Below are positions 1 to 6,980 of a DNA stretch of 10,917 nucleotides, piece by piece. The position numbers and the translations under genes were made by a program. The DNA is taken from assembly GCA_030589605.1 (NCBI GenBank), contig JAUUVJ010000093.1, forward strand, positions 1 through 10,917, given 5' to 3'. Each line of letters begins with the position of its first letter. Position 1 is the first letter of the stretch. The stretch comes from Candidatus Hodarchaeota archaeon (GTDB taxonomy: Archaea > Asgardarchaeota > Heimdallarchaeia > Hodarchaeales > Hodarchaeaceae). The notes under the pieces are model-generated. The model had not been told where the DNA came from. It ran no database searches and saw only the letters and a program-made list of their open reading frames with translations.

Positions 1-927
1 ATGAAAATAAGTTTAAAAGAACGCTCGTTATTAACGCTAAGAGATCTCTCTACAGAAGAAATTCGCTTTCTAATAAAAGAAGCTATAGAATTTAAACAGA
101 ATAAAGAGAAATATATCCAAATGGAACCTTTAAAGGGAAAAACTTTGGGTATGATATTCCAAAAAAGGTCGACCCGTACTCGCGTTTCAACAGAAACAGC
201 AATGTTTGAATTAGGAGGACATGCTTTATTTTTGGGTAAGGATGATATTCAATTAGGTGAAAATGAATCATTATCCGATACCGCAAAAGTATTAGGAAGA
301 ATGGTCTCTGGAGTTTTAGCACGAGTTTTTGCACACGAAGACGTGGTAACATTAGCAAAATATTCTGGAATTCCAGTTATTAATGCTCTTTCAGATCAAT
401 ATCATCCCCTTCAGGGATTAGCAGATGTTATGACAATAGAGGAACATTTAGGAAAACTTGAGGGAATAAAAATTGCATGGATAGGAGATGGTAACAATGT
501 ATGCCACTCTTTAATGATTGCAACAATAAAATTAGGGATGCAGATGTCTATCGCAGCACCAGAAGGATATGAACCTGATTCTGAAATTCTGGACTATTGT
601 CAGAAAAATAGTTCTTATCCAGATCAAATAAAAGTGATAAATGATCCTATTGAAGCTACAACTGGAGCAAATGTTGTTGTTACGGACACTTTCGTTTCTA
701 TGGGCGAAGAATCTAAGAAACAAGAGAAATTACTCAAATTTAAAGGGTATCAAGTTACTAATGAGTTAGTAAAACATGCAGCTAATGATTTCATCTTTCT
801 GCATTGTCTTCCAAGACATAAAGAAGAAGTTACGGATGACGTAATATATGGTAATCACTCAGTAGTGTTTGATGAAGCAGAAAATCGTTTACATACAGTT
901 GCAGCAGTTTTGAAGCATCTATTATAG
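1..927 (+). CDS. argF: Ornithine carbamoyltransferase
   Basis: This cytosolic enzyme transfers the carbamoyl group from carbamoyl phosphate to ornithine to give citrulline, a step of arginine biosynthesis. The 308-residue product has the family's usual length. It carries the carbamoyl-phosphate loop S-T-R-T-R at residues 57-61, the HPLQ motif at 135-138, an SMG motif at 233-235 of the ornithine-binding region, and the catalytic HCLPR at 268-272. The SMG and HCLP motifs argue for ornithine rather than aspartate carbamoyltransferase. The ATG is the first base of the window, so promoter and ribosome binding site cannot be judged. The first residues (MKISLKERSLLTL) look like a natural N-terminus. 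It ends with TAG, and the next gene follows after 113 bp with its own TATA box, so it is probably a separate unit. Confidence 0.96.
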   Translation: MKISLKERSLLTLRDLSTEEIRFLIKEAIEFKQNKEKYIQMEPLKGKTLGMIFQKRSTRTRVSTETAMFELGGHALFLGKDDIQLGENESLSDTAKVLGRMVSGVLARVFAHEDVVTLAKYSGIPVINALSDQYHPLQGLADVMTIEEHLGKLEGIKIAWIGDGNNVCHSLMIATIKLGMQMSIAAPEGYEPDSEILDYCQKNSSYPDQIKVINDPIEATTGANVVVTDTFVSMGEESKKQEKLLKFKGYQVTNELVKHAANDFIFLHCLPRHKEEVTDDVIYGNHSVVFDEAENRLHTVAAVLKHLL

Positions 928-969
928 ATATTATATTGATTCATTAGAAATTTACTGAATACATAAAGA

Positions 970-980
970 GAGAATATATA
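970..980 (+). promoter_or_regulatory. TATA-type promoter for the NusA-like gene
   Basis: The sequence GAATATATA lies about 65 bp before the GTG start at 1041, preceded by purine-rich bases that could serve as a BRE. Transcription would begin near 1000 and give a leader of about 40 nt. Motif-based inference only. Confidence 0.4.
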
Positions 981-1040
981 AATGAAATTAGCTAATAAAA
1001 GTATAAAACTTGTAAAAAAAAGAAGAAAGAGGCTCTATTC

Positions 1041-1547
1041 GTGGTTGTAACACCGATATGTAATTTTTGTGCTAAAACAGGCGTTTTATGTAAAAAATGC
1101 AAACAAAAACTTCGAGAGGGAAAGATTACTGAAGTAGAAGTCACAGTTTCCAAAGCATTCGCAAAAGCTGAACAGAAATACCCTAAATTATTACAAAATG
1201 TAACTTTAGATCGTGCTCATAGCTTAGATAATTCCATTGTGCTTTTAACTCGAAATGGTAAAAATTTAATAGAGAATGAAGAATTAAAATATACTATTGA
1301 GACAGAAATTAGGAAACCTATTGAAATTGTGGAAAGAAAAGCTGATACTAGAAAAACTTTTGCAGAGTTTTTCGCTCCTCTTGATATAGTGGAAATCGAT
1401 CAGATTTTCGTTCCACCAGAGGGAGATGTTGAATTAAAAATTACTTTGAAAGGAGATCCTGAACTACTTCGTTTTCCATTGGATCAGTTGAAACAAATTG
1501 CAGAATTAATCTCTAAAAATCCTGTACGTCTAGAACTTATAGCATAA
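1041..1547 (+). CDS. Zinc-finger KH-domain NusA-like RNA-binding protein
   Basis: The 168-residue product resembles the archaeal NusA-related family: a small N-terminal zinc ribbon followed by a KH fold. The ribbon is C7-x2-C10 and C17-x2-C20, followed by a basic stretch. Residues of about 60-165 fit the KH part, including a segment near 115-140 (PLDIVEIDQIFVPPEG) characteristic of the family. Members are thought to act in transcription elongation or termination or to bind structured RNA; the precise role is not settled. The usual KH GXXG loop is not apparent: around residues 73-85 the sequence reads NGKNLIENEELKY. The start is a GTG with an AGAGG about 8 nt upstream; it keeps the expected N-terminus just before the first CxxC. 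It converges with the membrane-protein gene after a 10-bp gap. Confidence 0.82.
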   Translation: MVVTPICNFCAKTGVLCKKCKQKLREGKITEVEVTVSKAFAKAEQKYPKLLQNVTLDRAHSLDNSIVLLTRNGKNLIENEELKYTIETEIRKPIEIVERKADTRKTFAEFFAPLDIVEIDQIFVPPEGDVELKITLKGDPELLRFPLDQLKQIAELISKNPVRLELIA

Positions 1548-1557
1548 TTAAATTAAA

Positions 1558-2154
1558 TTATCCAAATAAGGTTAATATTCCTCCAAGCGAGATATTAAAG
1601 ATAAGTAGAGTACCTTGAAGTATACATAATACACCAATTGTAACTGAAATAAAGGGGGATGAAAGAAAATCAGCAATTAGGAGATAAAGATCCTCGAACA
1701 TTCTAATCGCTCCATATATTATGAAAAAGATAATGATGAATACGACAGACATGAATTTTATTGATTCAGCTCCAAAAAATACTAATAAACCTGATCCGAT
1801 CAAACCAATTGCCAGAGAGAGGACAGCTCCAAACTTAAAGTCTTTAATTGGACGTAAAATTAAAACAAAGCCGAGAATGGCTAAACAACCAATTGTTATT
1901 ACATCAAACGTAGAATAAGATTGATCAGGTGATTTAGAGATTAAATAAAATCCAGCTCCAATAGTAATGATTGCAATAATGCCTACAGGGAACCCTATGA
2001 TAGCTAACTTATTGATAATGCCAGATATATCATCTGAACTTACCCCAGCCATTCGTACTACTAACCATGATGCAGCTAAAACTCCACCAACGATCAGAGT
2101 TATTGACTTCCAATCAACAAGAATTGGTAATACTAAATCGAGAACCACATACAT
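1558..2154 (-). CDS. Six-span integral membrane protein of unknown function
   Basis: I do not recognise the family. The 198 residues are very hydrophobic, with about six membrane segments near residues 17-36, 50-73, 83-101, 107-128, 134-150 and 168-190. Loops are short, and the only notable polar stretches are 36-47 (GVSSDDISG region), 74-82 and 101-107 (RPIKDFK). There are no catalytic motifs, signal peptide or soluble domain. The ATG start has an AGGA about 4 nt upstream. It lies 195 bp downstream of the site-2 protease on the same strand, so co-transcription is possible but not shown. A small transporter-like or scaffold membrane protein is possible; no function is assigned. Confidence 0.75.
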   Translation of the reverse strand: MYVVLDLVLPILVDWKSITLIVGGVLAASWLVVRMAGVSSDDISGIINKLAIIGFPVGIIAIITIGAGFYLISKSPDQSYSTFDVITIGCLAILGFVLILRPIKDFKFGAVLSLAIGLIGSGLLVFFGAESIKFMSVVFIIIFFIIYGAIRMFEDLYLLIADFLSSPFISVTIGVLCILQGTLLIFNISLGGILTLFG

Positions 2155-2349
2155 ACTATCCTATTTTTTCCTCTGAGCAAATACAAAGATTAACTTACAT
2201 TTCAGAATATTGTGCATTTTTGTTTTTAACATTAGCTTTTCAGTACTTCATTTTGGACCAATAGAATTCAGGAATTTAAATAAATTTGTTCCCTTGATCT
2301 ACTGAGAAAATCCTCTATTTATTATCCTCCGATCAGGAAATATAGCAAA

Positions 2350-3279
2350 CTAAAGCTGTTGCCATCCCATAAATAGTAAAGATAGAATTATATTAAGTCC
2401 TAGTATTCCTAAAGCAAAGTATCTTATCCAAGGAAGATATTTTTCAAATTTAGGACCAAGAAATGCAGTCAATAGCTTATCTCCATCTAAGAAAGGAATA
2501 GGTAACAAATTCATAATTGCAAACATGAGATTAATCATAAATACATATAGAACGGTATAGAATAACCAATGTGGAATTAAATTTAAGAGAAGAATATCTG
2601 ATGATATACGTGATGGATAATAATTCATAGTTCTTATTCCAATAAACCCTTTACTCGCATTATCTTCACGGGGAACAGTTATTAAAGAAATAGGTGATAT
2701 TGCGTTTGCGAAATGAAATGTTACGTTTTGAAAAGGATATACAGAGGAAGCTGAATATTCATGGAAATCAGTTAAATTTGAAATTGTTTGATAGCCCGTT
2801 GATGAGTTTATTCCAATAATTGCATATCCTGATTTCATACCAGCTTGAGATGCAGGATTTTCTGGTATAGCTTCTATGATTAATGCTCCAGCGGGGTCAT
2901 TATGATAAAGGGGAGAAATTACCAAAGCTCCACCTGAATCGTAATTATAAAAGGGTGACGTTGCAAAGGGTAGTACCGTGGGGAGAATGAAAATTGATAT
3001 CGTAATTGCTGCTACAAACATATTCGCTAATGCTCCAGCTGCCATAATACGAACTTTTGTTCGTCGTGATTTTGATTGAAAACTCTTTTCATCAGGTTCA
3101 ACGAATGCTCCAAAAAATGCAAGGAATACAAAGATACCAGTGCTCTTCAAGTCAACACCTTCAACTCTAGCAGCAATTCCATGAGCAAATTCATGAAAGA
3201 TAGCGCCAATCATCACTGCCACAAGAAAGTAAGGAAGAGTTTGAAAAGAAACCGTTATACCTGGTATTACAGGAGTCAC
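2350..3279 (-). CDS. Site-2 protease (M50), catalytic part
   Basis: This is the catalytic part of a membrane zinc metalloprotease of the S2P class, which cuts substrates inside the membrane during regulated intramembrane proteolysis. In this 309-residue reading, HEFAH at 29-33 supplies two zinc ligands and the catalytic glutamate. GALAN at 82-86 sits in the next conserved helix. A PDZ domain spans about 130-200 (typical ENPASQAGMKSG at 140-151), and NLLPIPFLDG at 257-266 gives the third zinc ligand, Asp265. Hydrophobic segments frame these motifs. The GTG start is only the first possible start after an in-frame TGA at 3367-3369. No good ribosome binding site precedes it, and the same frame continues upstream into the family's N-terminal region. 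This is therefore likely the 3' part of one interrupted gene. Confidence 0.85.
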   Translation of the reverse strand: MTPVIPGITVSFQTLPYFLVAVMIGAIFHEFAHGIAARVEGVDLKSTGIFVFLAFFGAFVEPDEKSFQSKSRRTKVRIMAAGALANMFVAAITISIFILPTVLPFATSPFYNYDSGGALVISPLYHNDPAGALIIEAIPENPASQAGMKSGYAIIGINSSTGYQTISNLTDFHEYSASSVYPFQNVTFHFANAISPISLITVPREDNASKGFIGIRTMNYYPSRISSDILLLNLIPHWLFYTVLYVFMINLMFAIMNLLPIPFLDGDKLLTAFLGPKFEKYLPWIRYFALGILGLNIILSLLFMGWQQL

Positions 3280-3366
3280 TGCGATGGGGCCACTCGTTCC
3301 TTCTGGAGTAGGTAGGAAAAATAAAGGTAAATTAATTGTAAAGATAGCAAGACCGACAATAAGAAT

Positions 3367-3585
3367 TCATAATCCAGAAATGACCCCAATATCCCAAATA
3401 AATTTCCAAATCAATTGTCCTCTTTTTGCTAGTCTGTCAATTATGTTATTCAACTTTTTTGTACGGTAGAACGCATATCCCAGACCAATTTCTGGATTTT
3501 TGACCTCGAACCAATGAAATCGGGTAATAGCACTTAAAGAAAGCCAAGAAAAACCTATAATAATTAGGAATGTAAGTGGTTCCAT
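3367..3585 (-). CDS. Site-2 protease N-terminal segment, cut off by an in-frame TGA
   Basis: The 72 residues start with a membrane segment (about 5-22) and continue with a basic amphipathic stretch (FYRTKKLNNIIDRLAKRG) ending in KFIWDIGVISGL before TGA. This matches the N-terminal layout of archaeal S2P proteins. Reading through the TGA in the same frame gives another hydrophobic segment (ILIVGLAIF, then INLPLFFLP) and joins without a gap to the HEFAH-containing part. The whole gene would span 3585-2350 and encode about 411 residues, a normal S2P length. The ATG has GGAG about 11 nt upstream and a TATA box near 3652. One base change (for example TGG to TGA) would explain the interruption. pth2 in this window ends in TGA, so TGA does act as stop here. 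Confidence 0.75.
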   Translation of the reverse strand: MEPLTFLIIIGFSWLSLSAITRFHWFEVKNPEIGLGYAFYRTKKLNNIIDRLAKRGQLIWKFIWDIGVISGL

Positions 3586-3651
3586 CTCTTATCTTTTCTC
3601 CTGCTGAAATAATGCTACTTCTATTTGAATGACGACAACCACGAATAACCT

Positions 3652-3659
3652 TAATATAT
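3652..3659 (-). promoter_or_regulatory. TATA box for the site-2 protease gene
   Basis: On the minus strand ATATATTA, preceded by purines (AAAGAGAC), lies about 67 bp before the ATG at 3585. Transcription would start near 3630 with a leader of about 45 nt that includes GGAG. Confidence 0.4.
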
Positions 3660-3713
3660 GTCTCTTTGTGAAAATTAAAGGAAGAATCCGATGACGGCTC
3701 TAGCCCTCCTGAT

Positions 3714-3743
3714 AAAATTGAAAAAAAGTTTCTTTTTAATTTC
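3714..3743 (-). terminator. Possible terminator downstream of coaD
   Basis: On the minus strand, about 70 bp beyond the coaD stop, AAATTAAAAAG and CTTTTTTTCAATTT can form a hairpin with one bulge, and the 3' arm itself contains a run of seven T. Archaeal termination relies mainly on T-runs, so this could end the coaD transcript before the protease promoter. Weak evidence in AT-rich DNA. Confidence 0.25.
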
Positions 3744-3811
3744 ATGTGATGAAGATCTTGAGTACGGAGGTTTCCTTCCTTTTTACTGAAAATAAATATT
3801 CAAAAAGCATT

Positions 3812-4264
3812 TTAATCTTCTTTCCTTAATTTACTGCTGCTTATTAAGCTACCATCATCACGAATGACGCGAGGAACGACAATAATTGTTAATTTTTCTT
3901 TATTTTGTTCTTTACGTAATTTATTGATCGCAATCGCTCCCAATATCGTCTCTTGGGATACAACAAGAGCAGATAACGATGCATCGCTAGCTAAATTCCT
4001 ATCCATGTCAATATTACTAATATCTGAGATGGTTATTGGAGTTTTACGATGGAAAAAGTAATTCTCAACATTTTTACGTCGTGTATCATAACTTTCTATT
4101 TTATGATGAAGTGTTTTTCGCTTCTGATTTAGATAGCCTGATGTAATTAACCCAATATGGATAGATTGACCGTAATGCGCAGCTGTATCAAGGAATAGTC
4201 TGTGGCCTTCATGTAATCTATCAAATGTTCCACCTAAACCAATAGTTTTGAGTTGTTTCAACAA
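3812..4264 (-). CDS. coaD: Phosphopantetheine adenylyltransferase (archaeal type)
   Basis: This cytosolic nucleotidyltransferase joins 4'-phosphopantetheine to AMP from ATP to form dephospho-CoA, the penultimate step of coenzyme A synthesis. The 150-residue product has the archaeal PPAT length. It shows the N-terminal nucleotide-binding motif GGTFDRLHEGH (residues 11-21, with HEGH at 18-21) and the C-terminal ISSSKLR near 141-147, which matches the second ATP-binding motif. The start is TTG at 4264, directly followed by a second TTG. The nearest upstream ATG is out of frame and closes at once. A TATA box at 4301-4306 implies a very short leader of about 13 nt, which agrees with this start. 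It ends with TAA. The next minus-strand gene is over 200 bp away with its own TATA box. Confidence 0.93.
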   Translation of the reverse strand: MLKQLKTIGLGGTFDRLHEGHRLFLDTAAHYGQSIHIGLITSGYLNQKRKTLHHKIESYDTRRKNVENYFFHRKTPITISDISNIDMDRNLASDASLSALVVSQETILGAIAINKLRKEQNKEKLTIIVVPRVIRDDGSLISSSKLRKED

Positions 4265-4297
4265 TAAGCTTCCATAATGGATTCTGATGGCTAAGTC

Positions 4298-4312
4298 TCT
4301 TATATATTTCTT
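4298..4312 (-). promoter_or_regulatory. BRE/TATA promoter of coaD
   Basis: On the minus strand AAAAGAAATATATAAG has a purine-rich BRE directly followed by TATATAAG, the best archaeal promoter match in the window. Initiation about 25 bp downstream (near 4277) gives an almost leaderless coaD message. Confidence 0.55.
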
Positions 4313-4404
4313 TTAAAAGAAATTTGATATGAAATATTAGATTTCAAATTTCAATCGAATCGTGTTATAATTTCTGAAATTAAACCTGAATGGTTAATTT
4401 GTAC

Positions 4405-4418
4405 AAAATATATTATAG
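4405..4418 (+). promoter_or_regulatory. TATA-like element before the structured RNA
   Basis: AAAATATATTATAG on the plus strand is placed so that initiation about 25 bp on falls at 4431-4436. That is exactly where the 5' arm of the closing helix of the 4431-4783 RNA begins. The region is AT-rich, so the match alone is weak; its spacing relative to the helix is the supporting point. Confidence 0.35.
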
Positions 4419-4430
4419 AATTATTGTTCT

Positions 4431-4783
4431 TCTAATTCTAAGGTTCGAAAGATTTTTGTAGTTATATAACATTGCATTAATTGCAGTGAAGGAATAGATT
4501 CTACTTTTCGAGGACCTGAGGATTTTAGATGAATCAAGGTGCAAACCTGTAGAGATATCCTGAGCGTTCATTCCAATAAGATTAGGAGACGGGCTCTCGC
4601 ATGAGATTGGATGTGTCATCCTATACAATGAGCGTAAGGGTCAACCCTCCTGAGCAACAGGATACTTCGGATTGTTAATGCCCTACACAAGAGAACTAGA
4701 CTGAATTGGGAATCCCCGTATATGTGGTCATTAGTGTTAGTGTTTAGGGCAACAGATCCATTTTTAGGATAATAGAAATTAGA
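4431..4783 (+). ncRNA. Candidate structured RNA, possibly RNase P RNA
   Basis: There is no plausible protein here, yet composition is richer in G and C than the flanks and many helices nest. The ends pair: 4431-4440 with 4773-4783 (10 bp, one bulged A). An arm is closed by 4556-4562 with 4658-4664 (7 perfect bp) and continues as 4564-4572 with 4627-4635 (9 bp including two G-U) and 4573-4577 with 4606-4610. 4537-4548 is a hairpin with a GCAA (GNRA) loop on the plus strand only. 4680-4688 pairs with 4740-4750. Size (about 350 nt) and closed ends suit archaeal RNase P RNA. GGTCAACCC...GAGCAA (4639-4657) resembles its CR-IV, and ACAGA-CC near 4753 resembles CR-V. I could not find a convincing CR-I or P4 helix, so the identity is uncertain. 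I see no signal-recognition-particle core motif. Confidence 0.45.
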
Positions 4784-4789
4784 TTAAGA

Positions 4790-4818
4790 AAAAAAAAGCA
4801 GGTATCCTGCAAACCTGC
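4790..4818 (-). terminator. Hairpin plus T-run terminator of dnaG
   Basis: On the minus strand, 15 bp after the dnaG stop, GCAGGT and ACCTGC form a 6-bp stem around a 9-nt loop and are followed at once by nine T. This is the clearest terminator in the window. It ends dnaG transcription before the oppositely oriented RNA locus. Confidence 0.6.
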
Positions 4819-4833
4819 ATTGGAAAATTAGAT

Positions 4834-6075
4834 TTATTCTGAAAATGTATACAAATCAATTTTTGCTGGTTTTTTTGTAATATCATGCTGTCTTGCACCA
4901 ATGATGGTTTTTACTCCACGTTCATATGCAATATCTAGGAGTCTTTGTGTGATAATTCCATCAAAAATCACAACTTCAACATCATTAGTTTCTATGATTG
5001 TATTACGAAGTTCACTGATTGGTATCTTTTCTTTTAATGGCTTAAAATTCGCTCCAAGAAGAATGGCTTCTTGCTCCGAAATTTGAGTTATGTATTCCGA
5101 GAAATGTTCGGGAATTTTGCCTGTAATCGGTTGGGTTTTTTTGGATTGTACAATAATAGGAATTTCATTAGGTACAAAATCAGATTTGACTGCAACTTCT
5201 TCAGAATCAGAAACATCGTCTGGAGTGATATTCATTTCTTTCATTATTTGTTCTATTGGAATTTTTGTTCTTAAAGCTTTCAAAAGTTCCTTGCTTGATA
5301 GTTCTTCAACTTCTCGGTTTTGTGGTGCTCTAGCAACATAATCTAGGTCTGCGAGATGAATTAACTCACGGAGTATAAGATCTCCACCATGGTCACCATC
5401 TAAAAAGGCAGTTGTTACTTTTTTGCGGGTAAGTTCAACTACATCTGGTGGGACGTTAGTTCCTTGAACTGAAATGACATTGCGAAAGCCATGTTTTAAA
5501 AGATTGACAACATCTGCTCTTCCTTCTACGATTATAAGACTATCACTGTCTTGAATACCTGGACCAGCAGGAAGTCCCTCTTTTCCATACTTTTGAATTA
5601 TACTGATCCGAGCTTCTTTTAAAACTTCTTCTAATACAGAAATTGAATCAGGTGCAACTTCATGATCCCAAGTTTTTAAGATTCGAGAAGCTCGGGTAAT
5701 AATTTGCCTCCTTTTACTTTCTCTAACATCTTCTATCTTCTGAAGAACGATTTTCCCCACACAAGGTCCAATTCTATCAACAGTTTCCAAAGCAGCTGCC
5801 AGTAGAGCTGTTTCAACACGATCTAAAGAAGATGGTATAATAATTGTTCCAGTAGTCTTACGCTGCTTTTTTTGATATTGTAGTTTAACAGCAATTCTAG
5901 CTATTCTTGATGTTTTCTGTAATTCTCGGAGATCTAATCCCTCTCCGATTAATCCTTCAGTTTGGCCAAATAAAGCCCCTATTATGTCTGAGCGTTCAGC
6001 TACACCATTTATACTAAATTTTTCATGGATAAGGTATTTAACGGTACTAGTATCAATATCCTCTTCGTTTACCAT
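4834..6075 (-). CDS. dnaG: Archaeal DnaG (Toprim primase-like protein)
   Basis: Archaeal DnaG is a Toprim protein related to bacterial primase; in archaea it is found with the exosome, where it helps bind poly(A)-rich RNA, and primase activity has also been reported. The 413-residue product has the family's N-terminal domain with the GALFGQTEGLIGEGLDLREL region (about 33-52). The Toprim domain has EGRAD at 184-188 and DGDHGGD at 226-232 (metal-binding acids). The conserved C-terminal domain includes FDGIITQRLLDIAYERG. A longer reading to 6111 exists. I choose ATG at 6073-6075 because GGAGGTG lies 5 nt upstream and MVNEEDIDTSTVKYLIH is the usual N-terminus. A TATA-like TTATAA at 6118-6123 gives a leader of about 20 nt. 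Confidence 0.95.
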   Translation of the reverse strand: MVNEEDIDTSTVKYLIHEKFSINGVAERSDIIGALFGQTEGLIGEGLDLRELQKTSRIARIAVKLQYQKKQRKTTGTIIIPSSLDRVETALLAAALETVDRIGPCVGKIVLQKIEDVRESKRRQIITRASRILKTWDHEVAPDSISVLEEVLKEARISIIQKYGKEGLPAGPGIQDSDSLIIVEGRADVVNLLKHGFRNVISVQGTNVPPDVVELTRKKVTTAFLDGDHGGDLILRELIHLADLDYVARAPQNREVEELSSKELLKALRTKIPIEQIMKEMNITPDDVSDSEEVAVKSDFVPNEIPIIVQSKKTQPITGKIPEHFSEYITQISEQEAILLGANFKPLKEKIPISELRNTIIETNDVEVVIFDGIITQRLLDIAYERGVKTIIGARQHDITKKPAKIDLYTFSE

Positions 6076-6080
6076 TGTTT

Positions 6081-6123
6081 CACCTCCAATGGACGCAAGG
6101 TGAAACTGCATATTTCATTATAA
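6081..6123 (-). promoter_or_regulatory. dnaG promoter and Shine-Dalgarno site
   Basis: GGAGGTG (minus strand, 6081-6087) sits 5 nt before the ATG at 6075 and decides the start. AAATTATAATG with TTATAA at 6118-6123 is a TATA box about 43 bp before the ATG, preceded by AAAGT. Confidence 0.5.
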
Positions 6124-6374
6124 TTTACTTTGATCATAATAATTGCTTATTCAATATTAATAAAGATGTTTGTTAATTACTAAGGTAAGTAATAAAGTAT
6201 AATTGTTATTAATCAGGTAATAATGATGATATGCCGTCTTACTTGCGTAAATTTTCTTATTTTTTATTATATTAAGACGTTAATCAATTATAATGTAATT
6301 GAAACCGTCTTTCGAAATTTTATCATCTATGAATAATATATTCACTTCAATATATTCATTATTTTATTTCTTAG

Positions 6375-6596
6375 TAAATTTGGGTTGCTTGCACCAAATT
6401 TAATATTGTCAAATTAACAAATAAAACCCTTTCCTGCAGGTTTTATTTGCTGTATTGCCGAATGAACATACAGGTTTGTCTAATTTAAATTATCCTATCA
6501 ATATCTACAAAAAATGGATAATAAACGAAGCTGTAATAGACAGAGTAATTGTTTATTTAGTATAAACCTTATTTCTACTAGGTTTAAATCCGGTTT
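6375..6596. repeat. Cluster of inverted repeats between dnaG and the histone gene
   Basis: The 540-bp spacer between the histone stop and the dnaG ATG has no convincing gene. It contains a run of perfect inverted repeats: 6375-6383 with 6394-6402 (9 bp, 10-nt loop), 6418-6428 with 6439-6449 (11 bp, 10-nt loop), 6450-6455 with 6468-6473 (6 bp, 12-nt loop, directly abutting), 6489-6495 with 6516-6522 (7 bp) and 6563-6568 with 6581-6586 (6 bp, 12-nt loop). GGTTTAAA is also repeated directly at 6581 and 6592. They could be a structured RNA, a 3' processing region of the histone message, or protein-binding sites. AT-rich DNA makes short repeats common, so only the 9- and 11-bp ones carry weight. 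Confidence 0.4.
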
Positions 6597-6617
6597 AAAA
6601 AGCATGAATGCTGTTTT
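6597..6617 (-). terminator. Hairpin/T-run at the end of the histone gene
   Basis: On the minus strand AGCA-TTCA-TGCT followed by TTTT, extended by a pairing AAAA upstream, forms a small hairpin overlapping and just after the histone TAA. It fits a short archaeal terminator. Confidence 0.35.
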
Positions 6618-6840
6618 AATACAATTCGGGAAATTTTCTTTTTCTTAATGCTAAAGCAATATCTGCCCCATCGATAGTCTTTTTATTAGCATAATTTGCA
6701 ATTTCAATGGCTAACTTAGAGATTTCTATTCCATAATCCTCTAGTTCACTTCGTAATGCTGCTATAGCAGATTTAGAAACTCTTTGTGCTCCCGCTTTTC
6801 TTATAATTCTATCGATTGAGGAGTTTGGTATTTCCACCAT
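6616..6840 (-). CDS. Archaeal histone
   Basis: This is a minimal, tailless histone-fold protein that dimerises and wraps DNA into archaeal chromatin. The 74 residues from MVEIPNSSIDRIIRKAGAQR align along the whole length with HMf-type histones: the helix 1/loop region IIRKAGAQRVS, the long central helix (about 26-53), and the second DNA-binding loop KKTIDGADI followed by the last helix. There is a short C-terminal extension (KRKFPELY) but no N-terminal tail. A longer reading from TTG at 6861 would add seven residues, which are not typical of the family, so ATG at 6838-6840 is chosen. No clear ribosome binding site is seen. A TTTTTAAG about 50 bp upstream (near 6892) may be the TATA box. It is divergent from the L10e gene. 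Confidence 0.93.
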   Translation of the reverse strand: MVEIPNSSIDRIIRKAGAQRVSKSAIAALRSELEDYGIEISKLAIEIANYANKKTIDGADIALALRKRKFPELY

Positions 6841-6980
6841 TTGTTTTTCGCATCCAAGCAATGAAATAAATGATAGCTTCGTCGATCATCTTAAAAAGTT
6901 TCTTTATTACTTCAATTTGTGATAATGAGTATTTTGATAAAATCGGACTCTATTGGATCTTTATCGAATAAACAAAATGG

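Noticed and set aside
982..1050. 22-codon basic reading frame (MKLANKSIKLVKKRRKRLYSWL) overlapping the NusA-like start
   Set aside because: Its ATG lies only a few bases after the TATA box, so it would be upstream of the expected transcript start near 1000. No ribosome binding site is seen.
3446..3745. 99-residue minus-strand reading frame overlapping the protease N-terminal segment
   Set aside because: It has no family resemblance, and the same DNA codes in another frame for the clear S2P N-terminus.
3690..3792. Another possible C/D box RNA (CGATGA, CTGA, GTGATGA, CTGA)
   Set aside because: The first C box is imperfect and the distances are wrong: about 40 nt between D' and C' and over 30 nt between C' and D.
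4439..4450. GGTTCGAAAG resembling a tRNA T-arm
   Set aside because: No matching acceptor, D-arm or anticodon arm can be drawn around it in either direction.
4413..4628. 71-residue minus-strand reading frame in the RNA locus
   Set aside because: Its composition is not protein-like and it overlaps the nested helices. No ribosome binding site or homology is apparent.
4738..4770. GGGCAACAGA string read as signal recognition particle RNA
   Set aside because: The near-universal helix 8 motif with GGAA and GGAGCAG is absent on both strands of the locus.
6081..6111. Longer dnaG start at 6111
   Set aside because: The internal ATG at 6075 has a strong GGAGGTG site and matches the family's N-terminus; the longer form would place that site inside the coding region.
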